Source: Macrotrachela quadricornifera (taxonomy: Eukaryota; Rotifera; Eurotatoria; Philodinida; Philodinidae). Taken from it: a stretch of 64,000 bases of DNA. The notes beneath the pieces are model-generated. The model searched no databases. It saw only the letters and a list, made by a program, of their open reading frames with translations, and was not told the origin of the DNA. Shown here piece by piece: positions 48,300-60,625 of the stretch. Position 1 is the first letter of the stretch, and the number at the start of each line of letters is the position of its first letter. The stretch is taken from contig JAJEKB010020675.1 of the NCBI GenBank assembly GCA_022393335.1, positions 653,918-717,917 of the forward strand. Reading direction: 5' to 3'. The translations under genes were made by a program, and so were the position numbers.

Positions 48300-50571
48300 T
48301 CATTCTTCGGGCAACAACATCAATGGTAAATCGTTAAGTTTCCTGCTCGTACTTCGTGCCACATTTTCCAAATACTGTTCTCCCTTATGACCAATGCTAT
48401 TGTACTCTAGACGAACCGTTGTCAGTGCCTGCGTTGAATGAAGAAATTGAGTATGTGGGAAATGAATGCAAAAGTTGTTAATCCTACCATGTTCATTAAT
48501 AATGCACTTGCCAAATACTTTACGCCTTCATCATTAATATTATTCTCTTCAAGATCCAACGTTGTGAGTGTCTTTGTTTTATAAAGAAACTGAATATGGC
48601 CGAAACAAGTACATAAGTTATGTTTCTCACCGTGTTCATTTTCAGTGCATTTGCCAAATACTTTACTCCTTCATTACCGATCTTGTTAGCGTGAAGATTC
48701 AATTCTGTGAGTGTCTATGTAGAATGAAGAAATTCAGTATACAGGAAATAAGTTGAAAAATTATCTTGCTCACTATGTTCGTTTCCAGTGCACTTGCCAA
48801 ATACTTTATTTCTTCATCTCTGATATTATTGTACGAGATTCCGAGTGAGATAAGTGTCTATGTTCAATCAAGAAATTGAATATATAGAGAGTGAGCACAT
48901 AAATTGTCTTTCTCACCGTATTTGTTTGTAATATATCTGCTAAATATTTTACTCCTTCAGCGTCGATATTGTTACCTCCTAGAGTCAGTGTTGTGAGTGT
49001 CTATTTTGAATGAAGAAATCAAATATGCAAGATCTGAGTATAAAAGCTTTCTTTCTCACTGTATTCGTTTCTAATGCATTTTTCAAATATGCTACTCCTT
49101 CACTACCAATATTGTTATAGTCGATCCTGAGAATTACGAGTGTCTATGTTGAATAAAGAGATAGAATATGCAGAAAATGAATGCAGGAGCTATCTTTCTC
49201 ACCTTATTAGTTTCTAGTGCACTTGCCAGATACTGTGCTCCTCTACGACCAATTTTATTGCGTGCGATACCAAGTGTTTTGAGTGTCTTTTTTGAATGAT
49301 GAAAACTGCATATTCAAAAAGTGACCACAAAAACTGTCTTTCCTACTATGTTCGCCTGCAGTGCACTTGCCAAATACTTTACTCCTTCATCGCTGATATT
49401 GTTCGTTCTCATTTCGAGTATTTTGAGTGTCTGTGATCAATAAAGAAACCGGAGATGTAGAAATAGAATGTAGATGTTGCCGTTCTTACTGTATTTTTTT
49501 CTAATGCACTTGCCAAATACTTTGCTCCTTCATCACCGATCTCGTTATAATCTAAGTCTAAAGTTGTGAGTGTCTATATTAAATGAAGAAAATGAATATG
49601 TAGGAAAACAGTTAGGAGGTGGTCTTTCTTACCGTGTTCGTTTTCAGTGCACGTGCCAAATACTTTGCTCCTTCACTACTAATACGGTTCCATCCAAGAT
49701 TGAGTGTTTCGAGTGTCTATGTTCAATGAAGAAACTGAATGTTCAAGAAAAGAGTTAAGAGATCATCTTCTCACCCAGTTCATTTCTAGTGTACTTGCAA
49801 AATAATATGCTACTCCATTACCGAGAATGTTTCTCCAGAGACTAATTGTTCTGAGTGTCTGTGGAAAATAAAGAAAAAAACCGTGCAGGAAATGAGTGCA
49901 GAAATGATCTTCCTCACCGTATTTGTTTTCAGTGCAGTTGCCAAATATTTTGCTCCTTCATTACCTATATCACTTTCCTCAATGACCAATTTTGTGAGTG
50001 TCTGTGTTCGAATTGAATATTGAATGTTCAGAAACTGAGTGCAGAAATAGTTTTTCTCACCCTATTCGTTTGTAGTAGACTTGCCAAATAATGTGCTCCC
50101 TCAACACCGATAGCCTCTCCCGAAAAAGTTAATGTGATGAGTGTCTGTGTTCAATTGGAAATTGATTGTGCAGAGATTCAGTGTAGATATAATTATTCTC
50201 ACCATGTTCGTTTGTAGTGCACTTGTTAAATACTCTATTCCCTTAGCACCGATATCGTTGCCACTAAGATTCAATTCTTTGAGCGTCTGTGCTCAATGAA
50301 AAAACTGAAGATGTCGAAAGTGAGTGCAAAAATTGTCTTTCTCACTGTATTGATTTGCAGTACACTTGCCAAATACTGTGTTCCTTCATCACCGATGTTA
50401 TTGGACTGAAGGGATAATGTTGTGAGTGTCTTTGTTCAATGAGAAAACTCAATATGCAAGTTTGGAGCAGAGATGTGTCTTTCTCACTGTGTTAGTTTGC
50501 AGTGCACTTGCTAGATTCTTTGCTCCTTCAGCACCGATATCAATCCGCGAAACACACAATTCTGTAAGTGT
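48300..50571 (-). repeat. tandem exon-intron array, period about 143 bp
   Basis: Sixteen LRR exons sit at 50488, 50346, 50203, 50061, 49918, 49775, 49633, 49490, 49347, 49203, 49060, 48917, 48774, 48631, 48488 (left ends of the 84-nt exons) and 48300. Donor (GTGAGAA/GTAAGAA) and acceptor (AGACACTCAC) sequences are nearly identical across units, showing that exon plus intron was duplicated as one block. Confidence 0.9.
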
Positions 50572-53552
50572 CTGTGAGAAATGTAGTAGGTGACATTTAT
50601 ATACATGTGAAAATCAAACCCCTCATCATATTAGTTCAGAATGATTATATACCGTTGTCTTCATTCCACCAAACTTGCTGAATAATAAGCAAATTCAAGG
50701 ACACACAGAGACAGTAAGAGATGCTCGAGTATACAATATAACTACTAAGAAGTGAGTTAAGCTTGTCTCTTTGGTTGTCAACCTAAGCTAAACACAATAC
50801 CAATTACTATTATAATTTCGTGGAAGTTTTTATCGACACTACGTTTCATATGTTAATTGCACAGTCAGAGTAGTCTAATAAAATTTGCTATTTAGTTTTA
50901 TCTCTGATATAAACTATTTAATTTATAGAATTGCATGCTTTATAGTTCAGACAAGATATATTGTATATCATTACGTATGATCGACAATAGTGACCTACAT
51001 GAATGAGTGTTATATGAAAGATTTCGCTTTATAATCAATTAGAAAAGACTATTTGAGAACTTTTGAATAGTGGTGAAGCTTTTTAGGTTAAACAATAATC
51101 TTCGAGTTAATAATGAAAGAAAAGTCATAGCAGATATCAACTGATAATACAAATTCGAAGAATTTCGGATGTTGTTACTTATGAAGAAATATTCTTTCTG
51201 ATTCAGAGTTTGCTCATATGGCACATGATTGCATCTGTATCGAATGCAAACAATGAAACTATTTGGTCATCTTCATCAAAAAAGTAATAATCATGCTTGC
51301 GCGTTGAATTGACTATGATATTATCGTGTATAAGGATTATTTATCTAATCTTAGGTTAAAGAAATCAAAAAAATTTCTTCTTACAACATACATTCGGTAA
51401 GACTTCTGCATCTCTAGCAAAAGACTGCTGAACAAAAACGAAAAAAAAATAAACACTATATTTGAGATTATTGTCAAAAAAAGGTTTACTGAACCTTCGT
51501 CAAGTCATGTCTGAGATATAACAATTTTCTTTTTACAAAGTATATTAGCATAAATATTGAAAAAAACTCTATTATTAACAAGTGACGTTCGCTGGACTCT
51601 GCTCTATTAACTATGCTGGATGCATGTGCACATACACGGATTGCTAGCGACGACTATTCCATAAGATCCAGTCTTTAAACGTTTTGTTAAGACTTTCATA
51701 TGGCAACGTGAAGCATAGGTCACAGTCAATCATCATTATCCCTGCTTCACTCCACTCTTAACTTCTCGATTTTCTATATGATGTCAGCATAGACCAATGT
51801 AATGCCTCATTTTCTTGCTCACAAAATCGTTGATAAGTAATGTAAAAATCAGAGCAAATTTAATAAAATAGCGACTAGTCGTTCGTCGGCGCTCCTACGG
51901 TACGCCAGTCACGGCTAGTCGCTTCCATGCTGAAGTCTGTTGTCAGATAAGTTCACTGTCCTACGTTCAAAATCACATTAAATAACGTTTCACTAACTCA
52001 AAAGGATTACACTATCTGCAAGGCAAGAACTCTCTACAGGAAACTCAAAGAAAAACAAGTAAAGGCACATAGATCTATACATAAGTCGAGAATGACTAAG
52101 TTTATGAAACATCACTGCGAGATCTTAATTATTTTTTTTGCAAATAACAAATATTGAAATGCATGAGTTCCTCAAAATCTGATTCAAAGAGGAATAAAAT
52201 CACAAAACTGATCGCCTCGAAGCTCAGATTCTCAAAATCAGATTGGATAAAAGCTAGATTTTGGAAACCATTTCATGGACTGAAATTTCGAACAGATAGA
52301 GTCTAACTGATCGAAAAGTTTTATGTGTAAAGTTTGCTGCTGGCTAAGTTCCTTGAGTCAATATCTGATTCCGGTAGCAAGCAAGCTTACTTTACTTTGT
52401 TCAATCCCCCTTTCTCGACGATATATACCAATCTTTGTTTCTACACTTCTGTTACTACTGGCCTAAAAAGACATAAGATTTTAAAAATGGAAGACAAAGA
52501 AAATTGCTTCATAATTATAACAATAGAGATCAGATCCTATTTTTAAAGATTATTATTTTGTAGTCATTGTGTAAGGCAAGATTTGAAAATACTCACACAC
52601 ATAGCATATAACTGATAAATTCCAAGAAAGTCATTTTTTTCCTACAAGCGGCATCCGAATACACTGTATAGGTGAAGTGATATTTTCTTCTGTGTTTATT
52701 CTTTTGTCAAACAAACTCACACTACCCATGGCCCACTTTATTAGTGAATCATATAAAATTGCATGTTGTCTCCTATTCTTTGCTCATGTCTAGTCCTTAA
52801 CATCTACCAAAGACAACTAGACGGATCCGAACCACCACTATTAAATTCGTAGGATACTCTACTAATCAACACTTCCATGAAAACTACCTCATTACAGAAG
52901 CATTATTCTCTTCAACAAGCTCTTCTTTTATCAAAAGAAATTGAAAAAATTCAAAACCTAATAGTACCATTCAATTTCTTGACCTCAAAAATCTTCGGTT
53001 AAACATCAAGCGACGACTTGCCTTAAAGTTGTGCGTCTTCGAAAAGTTTTCCTAAGAACATGTTTTTTTGACCTTTGACCCTGACACAAATACTCACACA
53101 AACTATTTTTTTTGTATGATCCTCCTTTCAGTCGAGGGAACAATTGAACATTGATAATATACTCTATTAACATACATACTTTCTCGCTGCTAGTATATTA
53201 CCTAGAATAATCAAGCGAAACAAAATGTCCCACATAAATTTAGCTGATGATTCACCTACATATACATATGGAATCATTGAAACTGTTCAACTGTCTTTAA
53301 AACATATCAATGTGAAAACATCGTTCAAACAAAGTAATCTTTTCTGGTGATGAAGTAAATAAGATGATAAAACTGAAAGGTATCTTACCCGAGAAGAAAG
53401 ATGAAAATATTTACCTGATATCGATGATATGTATCGAGAATCAAATTAAGCCGTTTGCAAACATTAAGCACGCTCATAAACAATGTTCGTTCATTGAGAT
53501 TGTCCAAAATACGATAGACAAGCTCAACCGGTAATGTAAGAAATGATATCAT
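48300..53552 (-). CDS. F-box / leucine-rich-repeat protein, one LRR per exon
   Basis: First exon 53552-53415 (46 codons, ATG start, phase-0 donor GTAAAT) encodes an F-box: LPVELVYRILDNLNERTLF and DTYHRYQ. After a gap of 2.8 kb come fifteen exons of exactly 84 nt (50571-50488 down to 48571-48488) and a terminal exon of 129 nt (48428-48300, TGA). Every 84-nt exon is phase 0, free of stops and encodes one 28-residue LRR of ribonuclease-inhibitor type: TLT.L.L..N.IG.EG.KYLA.AL..NT. Introns are 58-60 nt. F-box LRR proteins act as substrate receptors of SCF ubiquitin ligases: the F-box binds SKP1 and the LRRs bind the target. Assigning the F-box exon to this array rests on strand, phase 0 and family knowledge; one or more exons may be missed in 50572-53414. 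Confidence 0.7.
50572..53414. other. putative long intron of the F-box/LRR gene
   Basis: A 2.8-kb stretch between the F-box exon and the first recognised LRR exon. Near 50654-50690 (-) the text resembles a decayed LRR exon end (GCAAGTTTGG, then ATGAAGACAACG before GTATAT) but is not in one open frame. Nothing else was recognised. Confidence 0.35.
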
Positions 53553-55732
53553 TTTTGGTACTTTTTCTGAACAATTTGTGTTGTTAAAATATCACAAACG
53601 ATGTGTGTTTGTCGATGCAGAACAGATAAAAACAGATAAGTTACTCCAATGATAAAAAAAATGACTATGCAATGACAGAGGGCAGTATACATCGAAAAGA
53701 TGAGTCGAAAGATGCAGACATTTGATTAAGAGATAATTTCTTTTGCTAAGAAACCGATGATCATAGTCTCAACTAAAAATATTTCTTGGATACAATCAAA
53801 TGTAATATGTCTTGATTCATACTAAAAGCCGGAACAACCATCGTACACATCTTCTCTTCGATTTTTCATTTCGTGTCTAAAGTGCTCTTATTTTTAATGA
53901 GCACTGGAATTAGACGATCATAATAAACCTTTATGCTACATCTAATACTTCTCGTTGAGTTCGAAAACGACTTTTCGAATATCAAAAAACTGAAACTACG
54001 TGTGGCAATGGATTTGGACGACCAACGATATCAAAATAATTTTTCATAATTGCCTGAAACATATGAAAACAATTCTAGAACAATGTGAAGATTTGTCGAC
54101 AGTTGAATTTACCTGTCAATCTTCAATATTGCTAGAGGAAATAACCAAATAGATTGCTCATAATGTTACTGATTCAACATGTTCAAGTCATCTCGTCGTG
54201 TTATTGTATGGTTGGAAACAAAGAAAATGACCCAATGATAATTGCAAACGAATCAAGTTTATAGATAATCAGTCTAGCGACTATAATCAATGCTATTTCT
54301 ACATGTCTTCTTTGTTGAAAAGTTAATTGTAGAGCTAATAAATCCCTTCATTTAGAAACCAATCAAAACTCTCTAGCGTTTAGAATGGTGAAGAGATTTG
54401 GGAAGTAAGAAAGTGTTAAAACAAAAAACTGTATTATGAGAGAAACGTGAAAGAAGTTTGAGAAATGAAATTAAAGACTTTTTTATAATAGAGCATGGGA
54501 TGAAATAAATTTTTTAGTGATTTTCCATAGATCATTGGTTAGAACAAACTCAGGAGACATATCTAGAGATTTATGGAAAAGGTTTTATTTGTTTCATATA
54601 ATCATGTTGTCTGCATAATCGAAGCATTAAGAACTGCTTGGTATGATTTGAAACAAATCAGAGGGTGGAAGCAGTGAACATTTTCGGTAGTTTCAAAAGG
54701 TTATCATATAACGGATGCGCAAAGTAACCAAATTTCGGCCGTGCGAAAACGATATTTTTTGGTACGTGATAAATTTTTTTTTGTTTTAGTTCCTTTGAGT
54801 TTTGTCGATTTAAAAAAAAAGTACAACTGTAAGAAAAACTGTCTTATGCAAATTGTAGAGCTTTTCATGCTGCATCTTTTGGCATAATGTATTTTTTTAG
54901 TAGAACATATTAGATGATGAAAAGATGAAATAGAACAAAACGAATTCGTATTGCGTTGATGAAATATGATATATATCTTCTTTTGCCAGAAAAAATGATC
55001 CCGAACTCGACACTCTGTTTATGAAGGATAATTTTTTTTTCTTTTCAAAAATGTTTTTAGACATTTCCATAGGATTCAGCATAAAAAGTTGGCTATGGAA
55101 CCGTATTTGACATTGTCTGTAGCTCGCTTTATCTGAGTTTCCTGGTCTTCATTATATATCTCGACATGTACCGAGTAATTTACCTGGACACCCAGAATTT
55201 TGATAATGAAGACTTATTTTTTTTCTATCACTAATATTTTCTCAATTGGATCAGCCATTTTATGGAGAAGAAATTCGAGAAAAACCTTTTCCTAATGAAA
55301 ATAGAGGTATGTCATTCGATCATTGATCAATTTTAAATAATATTGAGTTAGGCATTTGTTATCATGTACTAGGATTAACTGCATTGATGTAATCTCACAA
55401 AAAATTAGATCTTCGAATAGTCAACTCTACAGTGATTCACTAATATCTTGGTTCCAAATTCATCATACAGTAGTAAATGAAAATTTATACACAGATAAAT
55501 TTCATATATTTTTGCTGTTTTCTTCATCGATAGAGATCAGAATATTTGTTTAGAAAATATCCTGTTCTTGTTTGGCTACATTAAATTTCGAGATTTTCAT
55601 TATATTGACTCTATTCTCTCTCTGTCTTATATTTCAATTGTGTGATGATTTTTATTATAATACTGAATGATTATGAATAATTGTTTTTAAAAAAATCAAA
55701 TGAGAATATTTAATGAAAGAAAAATATATTAA
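53553..55732. other. intergenic, few weak exon-like pieces
   Basis: This holds the promoter side of the F-box gene. The region near 54851-54893 is a copy of the AGCTCTACAA repeat family. An exon-like piece (about 55253-55307, +, flanked by CAG and GTATGT) and some open minus-strand pieces at 54000-54330 are not assignable to any gene. Confidence 0.3.
54846..54900 (-). repeat. solo copy of the GTGAAAAGCTCTACAA repeat
   Basis: CAAATTGTAGAGCTTTTCAT followed by GCTGCATCTTTTGG: the reverse complement of the block found in the 17561-18037 foldback, with one or two substitutions. No inverted partner was seen nearby. Confidence 0.65.
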
Positions 55733-57406
55733 TTACGTAGTAAACTTATTATTTTTAAAGAATGTTGTTATAAAATCTGGTGATCTTGTTAAACCTCCTC
55801 CAGCCGCTCCATATTGAACAAAAATATTTTTATATGGTTGAAACCAATGAATTTGTCCATATTGACTAAATTGTCTATTACAACCATAAACAAAAATCGG
55901 TTCAACTTTACATTGATCATCTAAAGTTTTTTTAATAGATTGAATTAACCCACATGCAATGGTTCCATCATAATAAGCTGTATATTGATTTGAAACATTT
56001 GGTGTAATACAAGCACCTGCTGTAAATTTCATTAAATATAAATCAAAATTTTTATCATAAGAAATTGGTTGAGAAGATATTTTAATAGCAGTATTTGTTC
56101 CACCACAAATTAAAGCAGAAGGAAGTTTATAATTTTTTGGTAGATAAACATGTGCTAAAATTGAAACACCTCTTGCTGAAATAACATCAAATAATCTTTT
56201 ATTATTTTTATTAAATATTTCTTGATTTCCTAATGATAAAATTAAATTAGAAAATTTAATAAATTTTTTTTCACCATAAGAATTTTTAAATAATGCTATT
56301 CCATGATTTTGATTATCATCTTTATAAATTATTTCAAGTGTTCCATTAATAATAGATCCACCTTCTTTTATAATAAATTCATTTAAAGTTTTCATAAAAT
56401 TTGGAACTAAAACTCTATCATGAGTTTTTTCAGCAAACATAAAACCATTAAATATAAAACCATAACGATTAAATATTTCTTCTTTTGTTAATATATTTAA
56501 ATATCTTCCTTCTTGAATTAAATCATTTTTTAATTGATTTAAATCATTAATTTCTTGTTGATTTCTTGCAATAATTATTGAATCAGATTCTTCTGCAAGA
56601 AGTTTATTATTTAAAATTTGATTTAATTTATGAAAAAATTTTTCATTAATAAAACATTGTTTTGCAACATCATTTAAAAGATCTATTCGATTATTAAACA
56701 TACTAGATAATTGAAATTTTAATGAAAGTTTAAAAGCTCGATACCAATGTTCGGGATGACGAATCCATGCCATCCAATCTATTGTTCCCCATGGAAATTC
56801 ACCTGTTTCTTGAATATTTTTTAAAGATACATTCATTAATAAAATACGTTTTATTTGATCGAAAACAAATTTTGTTGGTTTATCATTCGATGGTGCTTCA
56901 GTTTGTGCATCTTCTTCAAGAAACCAAGCCGAACCATTAGCTATAGGAATTCTTCGAAAGTCATTTAAATAAATTAAATTTTTTTCATTTTGAATTAATT
57001 GAGCAGCAGTAATTAATGCAGGTGGTCCACCAACAATTAATGTATCTGTATTTATTATATCGATTTTTTCATTTTCATATTCAGATAACGATTTTATTTT
57101 TACTGGAGTTTTTAATGAATGTTTTTCTATAACTTCATAAAGATTTTCTTGAATTAAAAATTGATATTGAGAAAAATATTTTTTAAATAAATCTAATTGT
57201 TGTTTATCCTTTGTAATAAATGGTTCATGCATTCCAGAAAAAAAATATTTTTTTTGTTGTTCATTTGTATATATAGAAAATTCATCATTTTCATCAATTA
57301 TATCAATATATTTATATGTGAAATTTTTAATTGTAATTATTGTTATTCCAAATAATCCAATATAACTAAATCGACGTAACCATAATCGATTTAATTGCGT
57401 AGACAT
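55733..57406 (-). CDS. FAD-dependent oxidoreductase, intronless
   Basis: Single exon of 557 codons. A hydrophobic segment (about 13-29) could anchor the protein in a membrane. The FAD-binding Rossmann loop is near 120-138 (TDTLIVGGPPALITAAQLI), with GGPPAL instead of a canonical GxGxxG. The C-terminal GAAGGGLTRSPDF has the G-rich end seen in D-amino-acid-oxidase-type flavoenzymes. The substrate cannot be inferred. Lack of introns, high AT codon use and no clear animal counterpart suggest horizontal acquisition (inference). The first ATG follows an in-frame stop closely and was taken as the start. Confidence 0.7.
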   Translation of the reverse strand: MSTQLNRLWLRRFSYIGLFGITIITIKNFTYKYIDIIDENDEFSIYTNEQQKKYFFSGMHEPFITKDKQQLDLFKKYFSQYQFLIQENLYEVIEKHSLKTPVKIKSLSEYENEKIDIINTDTLIVGGPPALITAAQLIQNEKNLIYLNDFRRIPIANGSAWFLEEDAQTEAPSNDKPTKFVFDQIKRILLMNVSLKNIQETGEFPWGTIDWMAWIRHPEHWYRAFKLSLKFQLSSMFNNRIDLLNDVAKQCFINEKFFHKLNQILNNKLLAEESDSIIIARNQQEINDLNQLKNDLIQEGRYLNILTKEEIFNRYGFIFNGFMFAEKTHDRVLVPNFMKTLNEFIIKEGGSIINGTLEIIYKDDNQNHGIALFKNSYGEKKFIKFSNLILSLGNQEIFNKNNKRLFDVISARGVSILAHVYLPKNYKLPSALICGGTNTAIKISSQPISYDKNFDLYLMKFTAGACITPNVSNQYTAYYDGTIACGLIQSIKKTLDDQCKVEPIFVYGCNRQFSQYGQIHWFQPYKNIFVQYGAAGGGLTRSPDFITTFFKNNKFTT

Positions 57407-58337
57407 GTTTTATTCGAAATATCGTGAAAAAATATTTTTAAAGGTAAAGTTAATATCTTATCTGAATTAAATATGATATTAAAAAAAAAGGGTATGCTAA
57501 AGAAAGATAAAGATAAAACGTTACAAGCAAAATTCAAAGACACATGGTGTGACATATACCTATAATATGAATGAATCAATTTTATTTGGTTGTTGATGAA
57601 ACAGAACGGTTCAAAAAAAAAATAAATGCTGACTTCACGATAAATTGTTTGAAACACTTTGAAATTAGCAAATAAGAAGACAAGAAAAAACATTGTCTAA
57701 ATGCAATCCAAACCAATTATTTTCCATTTGTTCTATATGCATTCGAGTGTTCTCGGAAACCATCGTAATTCCGCAACAAGCTGTTGTTATTGTTATCAAC
57801 TAAGGATTTATTTAACGATTTTCTCCAAGATAACAGTTATTTTCGATAACAAAATACTTTTTATATCATTAGTCGGTTCTATATGAAAACTTGTACCCTG
57901 AATTATATCACCTATCATTTGATTATTGGTATAATTTCATTTGTCTTACTGGATATTATATCTAGAAATATTAATCTGTATTTTTTACGTGCTAAATGCC
58001 TTTTCAAGAAGTTTATGAGCAAAATAAAGTTGCTAACACTAATTAATGGTCATGGTTTTAAATGACGGGTGGACCATCATAAATGACGTTCCCCGCATTT
58101 TAACTATAATTTTGTTCTTTTTAGTTTTTAGAGTTGATTCTTTTTCCAAAAGATGCATGGTCAAATTCTCTACAAAATCATAATCAAACATACTTCTATA
58201 ATAAATTAAAAGAAAAAAATTAAACGAAGATTATTCAACATATAAAAAGTGTCCAACTTTCAAAGCTAACGAATGTTTCACAGTCAATGACCGATGTTTG
58301 TCTCTTATTTTTGCTAGCATTTAGTGTGTTTATTTTA
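57407..58337. other. intergenic, no gene seen
   Basis: AT-rich spacer with small unconvincing frames. Confidence 0.3.
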
Positions 58338-58472
58338 GAAGCAAATTATATCATAAGATGCAGTACGAAAAGCTCTACAAGTTATTACAAAAGTTGCATA
58401 TATACGAAATAAATTGTTCGTTGTAAATTCGAGAGCTTTTCACGCTACATCTTATGGTATAATTTACTTTTT
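58338..58472. repeat. 135-bp hairpin of the GTGAAAAGCTCTACAA family
   Basis: The left arm 58338-58383 contains AAGATGCAGTACGAAAAGCTCTACAA. The right arm 58427-58472 is the inverted copy (GAGAGCTTTTCACGCTACATCTTATGG). The loop is about 43 bp. It is a compact foldback member of the family found in the 17-18 kb element. Confidence 0.75.
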
Positions 58473-58799
58473 TATATCACCTTTCTATGCTTGTTATTCT
58501 CAGAATAATAAAAATATAAAAAAGAAGGTAGGATATATGTAACACTAAGAATGAGAATGGAGATGAAGATTAAGAAGATTTTTTTTCCCGTGCACTTTCA
58601 TTTTCAACATTTTTATCTCTTCACATCTATATTCTTTTACTTTGAAACATTTTTACTTCCGATCAGAGTTGGAAAAATTATCTTCGCTGGTCTAGATCCC
58701 GATTTAGAAGAAACTATTTTAGAATTTTATCGTATGATATTTAAAATAATTATTGAACACTCATTTTTGCTGTATTTAGCCAGGAAATATCCGTTTTAT

Positions 58800-59640
58800 G
58801 GAGCTGCGAAGTTATTAACACGGATTAAAGTGGAATTCAACTAGTATTGTCTTCTACTCGCACGTTGAGCCACAAAGGAGAAAAGATTACGACAGTTGGA
58901 TCTATTCGCTCTATAAATGCCCCCACCCCCAGCTTTACAGTGCAATCAACAATCACACTTAATAGTCATTTTCTCTCGTCAGTCTATCTTTGCTTAAAGA
59001 AGGCCAAAGGGCATCTGAGCAAGAACGTTCGCTCGCATCTTTTCAAGGCATCCATTGCGGTGATCACTTGCAGCAGTTCTAGAAAGCTTACGATATCCCT
59101 GGTCGAGTATTGGCGTGATGATATTTTCCTTCCATCACTTGATCAATGCAAAAAGTTTCTACTTATCTCGAGCTGTTGAGAAGGACAGGTACACGGTAGC
59201 GGGTTATACGATCACACTCCCGGAAGTACAAGGCTTGAAATACCGAGAAAAACGACGGATCAAATTCAGCCATTGGATGTCTTTTCAACAGACGAATGAA
59301 AGTAATTCCTCGTCGGCTATATGATCATGTGCTGCTCGATGAGCTTGACATTGACATGAGCGATCGTAATAATATCATTCGTTTCACATTTCTCAATCAT
59401 AATCAACTGTCTTCTAAAGTTTTTTGTGGGATGATCCAATTCATATGGTACGCCAGTGTTTACATAGATAATCATTCGGGGTTCTTCAAAACTATAGCTA
59501 AAGTGTATTTCTTGTTTGACACTATAATATGCGCTGCGTCTCCATGTTGATATGGATCCTTTCATCTGCTGCAGCTGGTGCCACAAACCACTATGTTTCA
59601 ATCACTTTTTTCTAAACTATCACCCTCACTGATTTTCTTT
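58800..59640 (+). pseudogene. decayed pogo/Tc1-type DDE transposase
   Basis: Fragments in different frames line up in the order of a IS630/Tc1/pogo-type transposase: TRTLSHKGEK (58850 onward), then the SLVEYWRD block near 59100, then TTDQIQPLDVF (about 59245-59290, the third acidic catalytic residue), RRLYDHVLLDELDI..RNNI and a Cys-rich tail C.WC.KPLCFNHFF near 59575-59615. The frame must change at least twice (about 59150-59245 and 59290) and an in-frame TAA interrupts the first block near 58830. It is no longer coding. Terminal inverted repeats were not found. Confidence 0.65.
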
Positions 59641-60625
59641 CATAGGACTTCTGCAGTTTATAACTATATTACCAATAAAATGAAGAATTTTGAACAATCT
59701 ATGAGTTGATGAACACTGAGTAGATGTGTTACTCGTAAAATTTGATCTAACTCCTAATTCAAAGTAAGTAGCACAAGCAGTGCATGAAACTGAGAAAGTT
59801 TCCTACCCTAATACTCTACTATTCTCCAACAACAATAATTTTTTATTTTACTCTCTCATTTTCTATGTATCTGAAAAATTCGATGTCTCAGGAATAAAGG
59901 CGTGAGGGTGTAAATCCTTTTGGGATTTTTCATACCTCATTGAGGTCTATCTGTCCTCAAAGATGAGCCTTAAAAAGCTTGAACACCTGAATATGTTCAC
60001 TCGTTAAACAATACCACTATTCGATAATAACTTTCATATAGAATGTTACAGTACAAAAAAAATGAAAGCGGCGAGAGGAAAGACTTTTGTTCAGGGATGT
60101 ATTATACTCATTGCTTTTTTTGTACAAGTCTAGTTATCCAAATTTAACGAATGTCTCTAGCAAAAAACGGCTAAGAAAATAGAGTAAATATGGAACTAAC
60201 CGATTTATTCAAATTTGCCAATTAGTCACCACCACCGGTTGCACAGCAGGTTTTTTTGAAATTCATTCGAGGACAAAATGTAACTCATGATTTAATACTA
60301 CAATAATTTCGTAGACGAAATTATTAAAGAAAGTTGGAAAGAATAACAACACAATAAGATATGTTATCAGAGTTTTTCTTCGTGTTCTCTAATGTTATCA
60401 CTGACCATTTTTTTAAATATTTTTGTGATATTTTTCTCGGTATTATCAATAGAAACTAGGTGAAGTTCGCACATAAGTATCAAAACAGATAAATATTTTG
60501 TGTAGTGAAAACAATCGCGCAATTATCCACCAACAATACAAATAGATGTTCTGAGTTCTCTCTCGACCTACAGATACAGTTATACACAATTACTGATTAA
60601 TGATTAGACTAAGATTCACAAGAGC
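59641..60625. other. 5' flank of the second ADP-ribosyltransferase gene
   Basis: AT-rich spacer; no exon, repeat arm or promoter motif was recognised. Confidence 0.35.

Noticed and set aside
54000..54330. Minus-strand open pieces (FDIVGRPNPLPH-like and a hydrophobic stretch)
   Set aside because: Too short, in different frames and without recognised family; may be gene debris.
55200..55320. Possible exon ending AATAGAG before GTATGT
   Set aside because: Flanking acceptor and donor look usable, but no neighbouring exon with a compatible phase or recognised protein was found.
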